A DNA stretch of 57,830 bases from Spirochaetaceae bacterium (lineage in GTDB: Bacteria > Spirochaetota > Spirochaetia > Treponematales > Breznakiellaceae): assembly GCA_031278215.1 (NCBI GenBank), contig JAITKV010000008.1, positions 1 through 57,830 on the forward strand. Direction: 5' to 3'. This document shows positions 8,328-16,590 of this stretch, one piece after another. Every line of letters begins with the position of its first letter. The first letter of the stretch is position 1. A program made the translations under genes and the position numbers. The notes beneath the pieces are model-generated. The model was not told the DNA's origin. It searched no databases and saw only the letters and a program-made list of their open reading frames with translations.

Positions 8328-10001
8328 ATGAAGTGGCGTTGTCTTGCCCTGGTTTTATGCACCCTGGCGGTTCCCCTGTTTGCCCAGACGGAGGGGGAAG
8401 AGCTCGTTCCGGCGCCGGAAGAGTCAAGCTACCAGCGCAAACCCCTTATCCCCACCGACAACCTGATTTTCGGGCAGAGCGAATTTTTGGACCTTGGGAT
8501 AGGGATGGATGCGGGGTATGAAAAGGGTTTTTGGCTGGGGATGGATATGTTGATGAACTATACCATCGGCCCCTTCGGGCTTACCGCGAACCTGATCCTT
8601 AAGAACGATCAAAAGTACGCCCCCGCGGCGGTAATGCTTCCTTCGGGAGAGCTCTGGGGCTTTTACTTCTTACTAAACGAAGGGGGCCTTTCCTATTCAA
8701 AGGGCCCCCTGTATATTGAAGCGGGCCGCTTTAAAAATTACGACGAAGTAGATTCCCCCTACTCGCTTTTTTTGAATTCCACGGGTATCTCGGCCAATAC
8801 CCTAAAACTGCGCTGGGAATCGGAACACTTTATATACCAGACCCAGTGGATAGAGCTTAACCGAAACAGCGGAACCTCTTCCCCTGCCTGGAACGAATAC
8901 GACGCCCGGAACCAGGCGGGCCAGGACTGGATCGCGGCGGGTAATAGCGGTAGTCCGTACCTGGCTAATCCTGCCGATACCAGCGGCCTTCCCGGCTACG
9001 GGTTTCCCGACCGGGGGGTTAATTACAAAATCTACGCGTTTAAGGGCAGCGACTGGAGGATAGGGTTCCTGGACGCGGCGGTATACACCGGCAGGGCCTT
9101 TGATCTGGAATACTACCTTAACCCCATTCCCCAGTATTTTATTCAATATTTTAAAACCACCGCCGGCAGGCCCTGGGCCACCCAGTCCAACGAAAATAAT
9201 CTGCTGGGCATTTTCTGGGATCTAAAGCGGGAATCCTGGAGCGCCTACGCCCAGGGGCTGGTGGACGACTTTAGCCTGGGTTTTCTTCGTTTTCTGTACA
9301 GCGGCTTTTCTCCGAATCCCTGGAAGGCGGCCTGGGCATTGGGGGGCCGGCTTTTTACCCCCTATGGCCGTTTTGGTTTCCACCACGGAGGGGCCCTTAA
9401 ATATACCTTTGAACCTATCGGTACCAACGGTTCGGGAAAATACAAAAACGACAGCGCCGCGACCGCCTACGGTTATACCTACTACCCCGAAACCCGTTAC
9501 TATAACGACGACGAAACGGTAAGTCTTATTATCCAGGATTACATGGTGGGGTATAAACACGGAGAAAACAACCTGGCCTTCCAGGTGGATTACCAGAACA
9601 CGTTCTACGATTTTCTACTTACCGCGGAATTGGAACTGCTTTTGGCGGGGAATAACTCTCCCGCCAATCCCTGGCATGACTACAATGAGCGGGCTTCCAT
9701 GTACGACGACGACCGCCCGGGAAGCCAGCTTTTTAACGACGGCCGGATAGAAAAAAAACTGGAACTTCGGCTTAACCTGTCCCGCCAATTCGGGCCCCTT
9801 TCCGCCTATGCGGCCATGGCCATAGGGGGCCGGTTTAACAAACTTGAACTAAAACCCCCGAAGGAGGACCCCTTTAATCCCCCCGGAACCGGTGAAGCGC
9901 GGACTGTGGATAACGACATCTGGATATGGAAGGCCTCGGATCACCATGAGTTTATTTTTCGCTTTTCGGTGGGTTTCCGGTACCTTTTCCCGGTACTGTA
10001 A
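8328..10001 (+). CDS. Probable outer-membrane beta-barrel protein, 557 aa
   Basis: An N-terminal signal peptide (MKWRCLALVLCTLAVPLFAQ, cleavage after AQ) is followed by a protein rich in alternating aromatic/polar strands, such as GPLYIEAGRFKNYD, WSAYAQGLVDDF and AFQVDYQNTFYDFLLTAELELL, and it ends FRFSVGFRYLFPVL, the aromatic-terminated last strand typical of barrels. I do not recognise a named family; treponemal genomes carry many such proteins. Only 2 bp separate it from the next barrel gene, so the pair is one operon. The ATG at 8328 has no clear Shine-Dalgarno sequence. Confidence 0.8.
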   Translation: MKWRCLALVLCTLAVPLFAQTEGEELVPAPEESSYQRKPLIPTDNLIFGQSEFLDLGIGMDAGYEKGFWLGMDMLMNYTIGPFGLTANLILKNDQKYAPAAVMLPSGELWGFYFLLNEGGLSYSKGPLYIEAGRFKNYDEVDSPYSLFLNSTGISANTLKLRWESEHFIYQTQWIELNRNSGTSSPAWNEYDARNQAGQDWIAAGNSGSPYLANPADTSGLPGYGFPDRGVNYKIYAFKGSDWRIGFLDAAVYTGRAFDLEYYLNPIPQYFIQYFKTTAGRPWATQSNENNLLGIFWDLKRESWSAYAQGLVDDFSLGFLRFLYSGFSPNPWKAAWALGGRLFTPYGRFGFHHGGALKYTFEPIGTNGSGKYKNDSAATAYGYTYYPETRYYNDDETVSLIIQDYMVGYKHGENNLAFQVDYQNTFYDFLLTAELELLLAGNNSPANPWHDYNERASMYDDDRPGSQLFNDGRIEKKLELRLNLSRQFGPLSAYAAMAIGGRFNKLELKPPKEDPFNPPGTGEARTVDNDIWIWKASDHHEFIFRFSVGFRYLFPVL

Positions 10002-10003
10002 GC

Positions 10004-11695
10004 ATGAAACGCTTTTTTCTCCCGCTCCGGAACGTCCTAAGCCTGGGGTTTTTTCTTGCCGCGGGGGCCCTGGCATACGGGGAATACTTTTATACCGATG
10101 ATCCGGAATTTCTGGCCCTAACCCATATTAGCCGGCGCATGGGCAGGACCCTTCCCTTTTCTTCGTTCCCCGTCCACGGCGGGGACCTGCTGGATTACGC
10201 GGAGGAGCTTCTTGCCCTTCCCGGAGCGGAAACCCTGGACGAAGCGGATCGGCTTATGCTGGGGGAGCTTATCGCCGGCCTTGGAGAACCGCGGGACCGG
10301 GGGATCCGTATTCAGGGATCCCTAACCTTGGCTTACGAACACCGCCTGCAGACCGGATCCTTTACCATTGACGGGGAAGAGGTCCCCAACGGAGAAGACT
10401 TTCGCCGGGCCTTTCTTAACTTTTCCCCGGTCCTAAGCCTGCGGGCCGGCGCCGGGGTCTTCGACGGCCCCTGGATTGCCGGGGAGCTAAACTTCCGCCC
10501 CCCCTGGGAGGGGGATTACGCCCCTTCTTCAAATTTCTTTTCCAAGGTGGATATTTCTTACGACATCCTAAAACGGGGGATCCTTGCCTGGAACGGCAGG
10601 TACCTGAATTTTTTTCTGGGCCGGGATACGGTACACTGGGGAAACCCCCGGGGCGCCACCTTCTACCCCTCGGCGCTGCTTCCTTATTTGGACAGCCTGC
10701 GGCTTAATGTACCCCTGGGGCCCTTTAGCTTTGATTACCTTTTAGGGGCCATTATCCCCAGAAAGGCGCCCCGGGATGTCTACGACGTAAACTATGATCC
10801 TAATCCCCCGGCGCCGGGGAAGCCCTATACGGATTATTTTGGCTTTCTCCATGACCCCAATCCCAGCACGATCCTTGCCGCGGCCCACCGTCTCCAGTGG
10901 AACTTTGGCCCCCTAAAGGCGGGAATCGGGGGTACGGTGGTGTATGTCCGGAGCAACAACGCCTTTCATATTACCGACGTACTTCCCGTGATGATCTACC
11001 ACAACGCCGACTTAACCCCCAACAACCTTTCCCTGATCGTTGATCTATCCTGGACCGTGCTGCCGGGCCTGGACCTTTCGGCCATGGCGGGGTTTGACGA
11101 CATTAGCGCCCGGATCTTCGGCATTCCCGACGGGGATACCCCCACCATACCCGCGGCGGTATTGCAGCTTGAATACAGCGCCGCCGCGGACGCCCTTACC
11201 CAGTACTATATGCTGGAAGGGGGCTATACCCACTACCTCTGGGGAAACTACGCCTTTGACGATCCCCCCTTTACCCAAAGCGAAGCCCGGCTTGCCAGGG
11301 CCTTGTACCGCTATACCGCCAATAAAAACGCGGCGCTGCTGCCCCTAACCAGTCCCTACGGACCCGGCACGATCTGGGGAAGATTCCTGGGGAACTTCCG
11401 CTTTCCCCGGCGGCATATCCGGGCCGGCATCGAGATGCTCTTTCTGGTAAAAAACAGCGAGGTAAACCTGGTGGACATCCCCTATGAGTCCAACGAAGGA
11501 CTTGCCGGCTATGACCGCTGGTTTTTTGCCCTGGACCTGCCCCTTACCTATACATGGAAGAACTTGGATGTTTCTCTTAAACCTTCCCTGCTCTGGGGAA
11601 CCGGCGGCAGGGCTTTGGAATGCACCCTGGGCTTAAAATGGACCCTTGGGGGGGCGGGGTACCTTTCCCCGCTCCGGCGATCCTACCCCTTGTAA
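10004..11695 (+). CDS. Probable outer-membrane protein, Wzi-like features, 563 aa
   Basis: Signal peptide (through about residue 25, ending AGALAYG), then a helical segment (about 30-90) and a long beta-rich region with the strand pattern of an outer-membrane barrel. The stretch with FFLGRDTVHWGNPRG and LDSLRLNVPLGPFSFDYLLG recalls the capsule-assembly Wzi fold, as does the overall length, but the match is by impression only. It begins 2 bp after the preceding barrel gene, without its own ribosome binding site, so translation is probably coupled. The C-terminus (ALECTLGLKWTLGGAGYLSPLRR) does not end on an aromatic residue. Confidence 0.75.
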   Translation: MKRFFLPLRNVLSLGFFLAAGALAYGEYFYTDDPEFLALTHISRRMGRTLPFSSFPVHGGDLLDYAEELLALPGAETLDEADRLMLGELIAGLGEPRDRGIRIQGSLTLAYEHRLQTGSFTIDGEEVPNGEDFRRAFLNFSPVLSLRAGAGVFDGPWIAGELNFRPPWEGDYAPSSNFFSKVDISYDILKRGILAWNGRYLNFFLGRDTVHWGNPRGATFYPSALLPYLDSLRLNVPLGPFSFDYLLGAIIPRKAPRDVYDVNYDPNPPAPGKPYTDYFGFLHDPNPSTILAAAHRLQWNFGPLKAGIGGTVVYVRSNNAFHITDVLPVMIYHNADLTPNNLSLIVDLSWTVLPGLDLSAMAGFDDISARIFGIPDGDTPTIPAAVLQLEYSAAADALTQYYMLEGGYTHYLWGNYAFDDPPFTQSEARLARALYRYTANKNAALLPLTSPYGPGTIWGRFLGNFRFPRRHIRAGIEMLFLVKNSEVNLVDIPYESNEGLAGYDRWFFALDLPLTYTWKNLDVSLKPSLLWGTGGRALECTLGLKWTLGGAGYLSPLRRSYPL

Positions 11696-11718
11696 GGGCG
11701 TACAGGGCGCGCGGTAAA

Positions 11719-12975
11719 TCACGGGGACTCTTCCCCGCAGGGAACCACCCGGCGGTCGCGCAGTTCCTTGGGGTACACCGTGATACCCAGTTTCTTTTCG
11801 ATCCGTACTAGCTGCCGCAGTTCCGCCTCGTCCCCTATGGTAACCATGACGCCCCGCTTGCCCATGCGGCCCGTGCGGCCCGCCCGGTGAAGATACGTGT
11901 GGGGATTGGAAGAAACATCCATGGCTACCACATGGCTTATGCCGTCCATATCAAGGCCCCGACAGGCAAGATCGCTGGCCACCAGGATGCAAAGGCTTCC
12001 GTTTCTAAAAAGATCGATGGCGGCCTTTCTGGCTTTTTTTTCCATATCCCCCCAGATACCCCCGGCGGCCGCATGGGCAGACTGAAGCCGGGCCACAATC
12101 TTCCCCGCTTCTTCTCCCCGGGAACAAAAAACCAGGGTTTTCTTTGGCTTTGCCGCGGCCAGAAAGGACTGGAGAAAGGATAGTTTTCTTTGTTTCTCCG
12201 CAAAAAACGCCCAATGTTCTATGTTGCGCCGCAGCACCGAAGCGCCGGTTTCTTCGATAATCTTCCAGTGATAAACCGGCGCTTCACCGGGACCCTGGGA
12301 GGGCGCCGGTGAATCCGAACCGGGGGATTTTAGGGCCGCCTCGTTTCCCAGGGCAAAAAGCCGGTCCCGGCTTTTGGGGGGAAAGGTGGCGGAACAGGAG
12401 ATAAGCCGGACCGGGATTTTCCGCACCCCCGCACAAACGGCGGCGGTTTCTTCGTACAGTTCCTCCGCCAAAAGGGAATCCCCCTCGTCCAGCACCAGGA
12501 AGCGCAGCCCCCGAAGGGAAAGTTTTTTCATGTGCAAAAGCTGCAGGACCCGGGCGGGATTTCCCACCACCCCCGGAGGTTTTTTCTTTTTTAAATACTC
12601 AATCTGCCGGACAAGGGAGCCGGAACCGATAAGCAATGCCGACGAGCCCATTTCCAGGGCCCCCAGTAAAAAATCCAGTTCCCGTTTGATTTGGGAACAG
12701 AGCTCGTGGGTGGGGGCCAGGATCAGCAAGCGCGGCCCTAAAACGGCGCCGGGCCGGTTTTCTCCGGAATCCGTTCTTTTTATCAGGGTTAACAGGGGAA
12801 GAAGGTAGGCCAGGGTCTTCCCCGTACCGGTGGGGGCGGTAAAAAGCAAATTAGCCCCCGGAGTATCAAGGAGCGCGGGGATCACCGGCTTCTGTATGTC
12901 CGAGGCTTCCACGATACCCCGGCCGGCAAGAGCCGCCTCCAGGGAAGGATCCAGGCCGAAGGAAGAAAAATTCAT
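11719..12975 (-). CDS. DEAD-box-family RNA helicase with DEGD motif
   Basis: 418 aa ATP-dependent RNA helicase. Motifs in order: Q motif (FSSFGLDPSLEAAL ... IQKPVIP), Walker A APTGTGKT (about 47-54), LAPTHELCSQ (Ia), LVLDEGDSLL (motif II, DEGD instead of DEAD), SCSATFPP (III), CRGLDMDG (V) and HRAGRTGRMG (VI). Family members unwind short RNA duplexes in ribosome assembly or mRNA decay. I start at ATG 12975 because it overlaps the stop of the glycosyltransferase gene in an ATGA junction; a 23-residue extension upstream matches nothing. A linker of ~25 Pro/Ser-rich residues lies between the two RecA domains. Confidence 0.92.
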   Translation of the reverse strand: MNFSSFGLDPSLEAALAGRGIVEASDIQKPVIPALLDTPGANLLFTAPTGTGKTLAYLLPLLTLIKRTDSGENRPGAVLGPRLLILAPTHELCSQIKRELDFLLGALEMGSSALLIGSGSLVRQIEYLKKKKPPGVVGNPARVLQLLHMKKLSLRGLRFLVLDEGDSLLAEELYEETAAVCAGVRKIPVRLISCSATFPPKSRDRLFALGNEAALKSPGSDSPAPSQGPGEAPVYHWKIIEETGASVLRRNIEHWAFFAEKQRKLSFLQSFLAAAKPKKTLVFCSRGEEAGKIVARLQSAHAAAGGIWGDMEKKARKAAIDLFRNGSLCILVASDLACRGLDMDGISHVVAMDVSSNPHTYLHRAGRTGRMGKRGVMVTIGDEAELRQLVRIEKKLGITVYPKELRDRRVVPCGEESP

Positions 12976-14195
12976 CGGCCCATAAATTGGAAAGATTTCC
13001 GGTATATTTCTACAAGCTGCCCGGTAAGGCTGTGGATGGTCCATTTTTGAGCGTGCCGCCGGGCTTCTTCCGACTTTCGGCGGTAAAGGTCCCCGTCTTC
13101 CAGAAGTTGTAAAACCCGGGCCTTAAATTCCCCCCTGTCGTTCCGCACCATAAAGCCCCCCTGGTCCCCTTCCATCAACTGTACCGTTCCCATGGCTCCG
13201 ATGGCTACCACGGGGATCCCCGACAGCATGGCCTCGACAGTTACCAGTCCCTGGGTTTCGGTTAGGGAGGGCATAAGGAAGATATGGGACACCGCGTAGG
13301 TTAGGGCTAATTCCGCCCGTTCAAGGTAGCCGGTAAAAACACACGATTCCCCCGCGCCGCAGTGCTTTGCCTCGTCTTTAAAATAATCAAGGTAGGGGCC
13401 GTTCCCCGCGATAACCAGGGCTAAATCGGCATGCCGGGCGAGTAATTCGGGAAAAAGATTGATGATAAAACTGATGTTTTTTTCTTTGGAAACCCTGCCG
13501 GCAAAAAGGAGCAGCCTTTTGCCTTTAATGGCGGGGTATTTTTTTTTCATGCTGTTCCGGAATTGGGCCAGTTCTTTTTCACCGTGGGTAAACAGGGCCG
13601 GATCGATCCCCGTGGGAAGCCGCCGTATTTCTTTTTTTACCCGGTATTTTTTTACGATTTCTTCAATTTGAGGAGTGGGCACAATAACAAGGCTCGCCTG
13701 TTTTAACAGGTGCCGCTGCCCCTTCTGTATTATAAAGCGGAGCAGTCCATCGGGCAGATAGGGAAGATAGTTGATCGCGTAATCTTCCCAAATGGTATGA
13801 AAGGTATACACCGCGGGAAGCCGGCGTTTTTTGGCATAGCCAAAACCAAAGTCCGCAATAAGAAATTCCGTGTTGATATGGACCACCTCGGGAGAAAACG
13901 CATCGAGCCTGCTTTCCACCCATCCGCGCTTACTAAGCTTGGCCATTCTGTCTTCGGATGAAAAGAAAATCGAATGGGAAGGCACCCGCAGCACTTTAAG
14001 TTTTTCCCGGGCGGGATCTTCCTTTTCGATTCCGAATTCCGTAATAGTATCCGCCATGGAAGGCGCCGGATACTCGGAGCAGACTATCATCACCTCGTGG
14101 CCCGCCTTAACAAGGGCAAGAGAAAAGGTATCTACCGAAACGGTAACGCCGTTAACCCTGGGCCAATAGGTATCGGTAAACATAGCGATCCTCAT
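12972..14195 (-). CDS. Glycosyltransferase family 4 (group 1)
   Basis: 407 aa GT-B enzyme that moves a sugar from a nucleotide donor to a lipid or glycan. The start MRIAMFTDTYWPRVNGVTVS is typical of GT4 enzymes acting on diacylglycerol or phosphatidylinositol. FAGRVSKEKNISFII begins the C-terminal donor domain (near 230), and the donor-binding E-x7-E is in PSLTETQGLVTVEAMLSGIPVV. A product such as a membrane glucosyl- or mannosyl-lipid is inference. No good ribosome binding site precedes ATG 14195; an upstream in-frame extension would run into the divergent symporter start. The helicase gene overlaps its stop by 4 bp. Confidence 0.9.
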   Translation of the reverse strand: MRIAMFTDTYWPRVNGVTVSVDTFSLALVKAGHEVMIVCSEYPAPSMADTITEFGIEKEDPAREKLKVLRVPSHSIFFSSEDRMAKLSKRGWVESRLDAFSPEVVHINTEFLIADFGFGYAKKRRLPAVYTFHTIWEDYAINYLPYLPDGLLRFIIQKGQRHLLKQASLVIVPTPQIEEIVKKYRVKKEIRRLPTGIDPALFTHGEKELAQFRNSMKKKYPAIKGKRLLLFAGRVSKEKNISFIINLFPELLARHADLALVIAGNGPYLDYFKDEAKHCGAGESCVFTGYLERAELALTYAVSHIFLMPSLTETQGLVTVEAMLSGIPVVAIGAMGTVQLMEGDQGGFMVRNDRGEFKARVLQLLEDGDLYRRKSEEARRHAQKWTIHSLTGQLVEIYRKSFQFMGR

Positions 14196-14252
14196 ACATT
14201 CAAAAGTATAGACCCCTGGAATAAAATCATCAATCCCGCTATTATTTTTTTC

Positions 14253-15755
14253 ATGATTCAAATCGGCATTGTTTTTCTGGCGGTATTCCTGGCCCTAATG
14301 ACGGGCGCCGGAATTTGGGGAATGAAAAAAACAAAAACCCTGGGCGATTTTTTCCTGGGCGGCAGGACCCTGGGGCCCTGGATTTCGGCGATTGCCTACG
14401 GCACGTCGTATTTTTCGGCGGTGATCTTTATCGGGTTTGCCGGCGCCCAGGGCTGGCAGTTCGGTCTTAACGCGCTGTGGATAGCCCTGGGGAACGCCCT
14501 TATCGGCGCCGGCGCGGCCTGGCTTACCCTTGCCCGGCGGACCCGCCGTATGACCCAGAACCTTGACGCCATGACAATGCCCGAATTTTTACAGGAACGC
14601 TACAACGCAAAACATCTAAAGCCCGTGGCCGCGTCGGTTATTTTCTTTTTTCTTCTGCCCTATTCGGCCTCGGTATTTAAGGGCCTGGGCCACCTTTTTG
14701 AAACGGTCTTCGGCATTTCCTACGACATAGCCCTGCTTCTTATGATAGCCTTTACGGGAATTTACCTGATCCTGGGGGGCTACTTTGCCATAGCGGTTAC
14801 CGATTTTATCCAGGGGATTATCATGTTTGCCGGGGCGGCGGTAATGATCCTCGTTATTTCCGACAGGGGCGGCGGGCTTATGGAAATGATCGGAAAAGCC
14901 GCCGAAGCGTACAATATGCATATACCGCCCGAAAAACAGCCCGCGGTTTTAACGATAGCGAGCCTGGTGTTTATGACCAGCTTCGGCGTCTGGGGCCTTC
15001 CCCAGATGACCCAGAAATTTTATGCCATAAAAAACGAAAAGGTAATCTCCAAGGCGGCGATTGTTACCACGGTTTTTGCCCTAATGATAGGCGCCGCCGC
15101 CTACCTTACCGGCGCCTTTAGCCACGTGTTTTTTGACCTTGCGTCGGTACCTAAAACCGCATCGGGAAGCATCGCCTACGATATGATCATCCCCGCCCTG
15201 CTTACCGGCCAGCTTATCGGAAATTTGCAGATCCTCCTGGCCCTTATACTGCTCCTGGTTCTTTCCGCGTCCATGTCTACCCTTTCCTCGCTGGTGCTGG
15301 TTTCTTCCAGTTCCGTGGCCATCGACCTTTACCCTTCCAGGGTAGATGCCAAAACCGGCAAGGACCGTTCCGTGGCGATGATGCGCTTTCTTTCGGGCGT
15401 CTTTATTGTCATTTCTTATTTTATTTCCCGCTTCCAGATAGGCATCATTGTATACCTTATGTCCTTAAGCTGGGGGGTCGTGTCGGGGGCCTTTGCCGCC
15501 CCCTACATACTGGGCCTGTATTCAAAGCGGATTACCAAGGCGGGGGCCTACGCGGGACTGCTTACCGGAATGGCGGTAATGATTGTACTGTTTTTTGTCC
15601 TGGGATCTTCCAGTTCCCCCCTGGCCGCGTCAATCGCCATACTAGTTCCGTTTATCGTGGTACCGGTGGTGTCGGCCTTTACCCGGCCCCCAGGCAGGGA
15701 ACTGCTGGACAGGGCCTTTTCGGGGATCGGGAAAAAAAGCCGGGATCCTCCGTAG
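14253..15755 (+). CDS. Sodium:solute symporter (SSS family)
   Basis: 500 aa inner-membrane protein with about 13 hydrophobic segments. It opens IGIVFLAVFLALMTGAGIW and has the family's TLGDFFLGGRTLGPWISA loop, then GTSYFSAVIFIGFAG (first core helix) and LSASMSTLSSLVLVSSSSVAIDL, the helix with the Ser/Thr residues that bind sodium in SSS proteins. Substrate (sugar, amino acid, carboxylate) cannot be read. The start is the ATG at 14253; the frame is open far upstream but that part lies over the glycosyltransferase. The stop abuts dispersed element copy A (15756). Confidence 0.92.
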   Translation: MIQIGIVFLAVFLALMTGAGIWGMKKTKTLGDFFLGGRTLGPWISAIAYGTSYFSAVIFIGFAGAQGWQFGLNALWIALGNALIGAGAAWLTLARRTRRMTQNLDAMTMPEFLQERYNAKHLKPVAASVIFFFLLPYSASVFKGLGHLFETVFGISYDIALLLMIAFTGIYLILGGYFAIAVTDFIQGIIMFAGAAVMILVISDRGGGLMEMIGKAAEAYNMHIPPEKQPAVLTIASLVFMTSFGVWGLPQMTQKFYAIKNEKVISKAAIVTTVFALMIGAAAYLTGAFSHVFFDLASVPKTASGSIAYDMIIPALLTGQLIGNLQILLALILLLVLSASMSTLSSLVLVSSSSVAIDLYPSRVDAKTGKDRSVAMMRFLSGVFIVISYFISRFQIGIIVYLMSLSWGVVSGAFAAPYILGLYSKRITKAGAYAGLLTGMAVMIVLFFVLGSSSSPLAASIAILVPFIVVPVVSAFTRPPGRELLDRAFSGIGKKSRDPP

Positions 15756-15918
15756 ATTTGAGTTTGCCGGGCTTGCCCTGGCCCGTATTGATCATCCGGC
15801 AGTGATCCCGGTACACTTGGACTTGCCCGGTAACCCGGTCGAATGACAGGGACAGGATCTTTTACAGGTTTCTATTGGAATTCGGGCCTCTGCGAAGCCT
15901 TGACAATCTAAAATTGTC
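15756..15918 (+). repeat. Dispersed intergenic element, copy A
   Basis: Begins ATTTGAGTTTGCCGGGC (15756-15772), identical over 17 bp to copy B, then ~100 bp of unique sequence, then a 42-bp block (15877-15918) matching copy B at 35 of 42 positions without gaps. The block starts GGAATTCGGGCC and ends in the 17-bp dyad GACAAT-N5-ATTGTC (15902-15918). The dyad ends 25 bp before the lipoprotein ATG. TTGACA (15900-15905) overlaps the dyad and could be a -35, but no good -10 follows at the right distance. Confidence 0.75.
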
Positions 15919-15943
15919 GAAAAATCAAAAACAGGGAGTTTAT

Positions 15944-16519
15944 ATGCAGAGAAAATTTTATGCTTGTTTGTCTTTTTTCCTGGGTGTGGCGGCCCTTATG
16001 ACCGGCTGTGTAAGTACCGGCGTCGATCCCGCGGTAAGTACCAAGACCGCGGAGACCGCGACGGTATACATTATTCAGCCATCCGCTGCTGTGAACGTGT
16101 CGTTTACAACGTTTACAAGCGGCCTAAACATCTCTAAGGTGCAGCTTCAGCTTTGGGATAACGATACATGGCTTGGATATATATCGTCCAAAAACTATAT
16201 TGTTTATTATGCCAAACCGGGAACCCATTATTTTATGGCCAAAGCGGCAAACTGGGATGTGGTAAAAGTGGAAGTAAGGGCCGGAAAAACCTACTATTTA
16301 AAAACCACGGATCTTCCCGGTTTTAGCGAACCCAGTGTAAAACTGGAGCCCGTAGATCCTAAGGACCCGGACCTTCAGTCGTGGCTGGATGGCAGCAAAG
16401 AGATTGTCCCTAAAGCCAGGGCGAACCCGTATATGCTTACGGAGGCGCAAAAAACTCTGGAAAAGGTCAAAAGCGGAGGAGGGGAATTCAAGCCCTTCCC
16501 CGTCAGTTGGGCTCAATGA
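15944..16519 (+). CDS. Lipoprotein, DUF2846-like
   Basis: 191 aa. A signal peptide ends in a lipobox (VAALMTGC), with Cys about residue 21 as the lipidation site; sorting to inner or outer membrane is not readable. The mature part has the beta-sandwich pattern of DUF2846: ATVYIIQP, then LWDNDTWLGYISSKNYIVYYAKPGTH, then VKVEVRAGKTYYLK. Function unknown. AGGGAG precedes ATG 15944. Its promoter region is copy A of the dispersed element, and a GC hairpin plus T-run follows the stop, so this is probably a single-gene transcript. Confidence 0.82.
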   Translation: MQRKFYACLSFFLGVAALMTGCVSTGVDPAVSTKTAETATVYIIQPSAAVNVSFTTFTSGLNISKVQLQLWDNDTWLGYISSKNYIVYYAKPGTHYFMAKAANWDVVKVEVRAGKTYYLKTTDLPGFSEPSVKLEPVDPKDPDLQSWLDGSKEIVPKARANPYMLTEAQKTLEKVKSGGGEFKPFPVSWAQ

Positions 16520-16525
16520 AGCGCT

Positions 16526-16545
16526 CCGCCGAAAGGCGGGTTTTT
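16526..16545 (+). terminator. Rho-independent terminator after the lipoprotein gene
   Basis: CCGCC-GAAA-GGCGG stem-loop (16526-16539) followed by G and TTTTT (16541-16545). It is 7 bp after the stop codon. The tetraloop is of the stable GNRA type. Confidence 0.8.
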
Positions 16546-16590
16546 GGCGTCAAACCCCACTGCCAATGAACTATTCCGGGTGAACGCGTT

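Noticed and set aside
13974-14252. N-terminal extension of the symporter by 93 residues
   Set aside because: Lies antisense to the glycosyltransferase and is hydrophilic; the symporter family begins at the ATG at 14253.
15900-15928. TTGACA in element copy A as the lipoprotein promoter
   Set aside because: The 6-mer 17 bp downstream is AATCAA, a poor -10, so it is not listed as a promoter feature.
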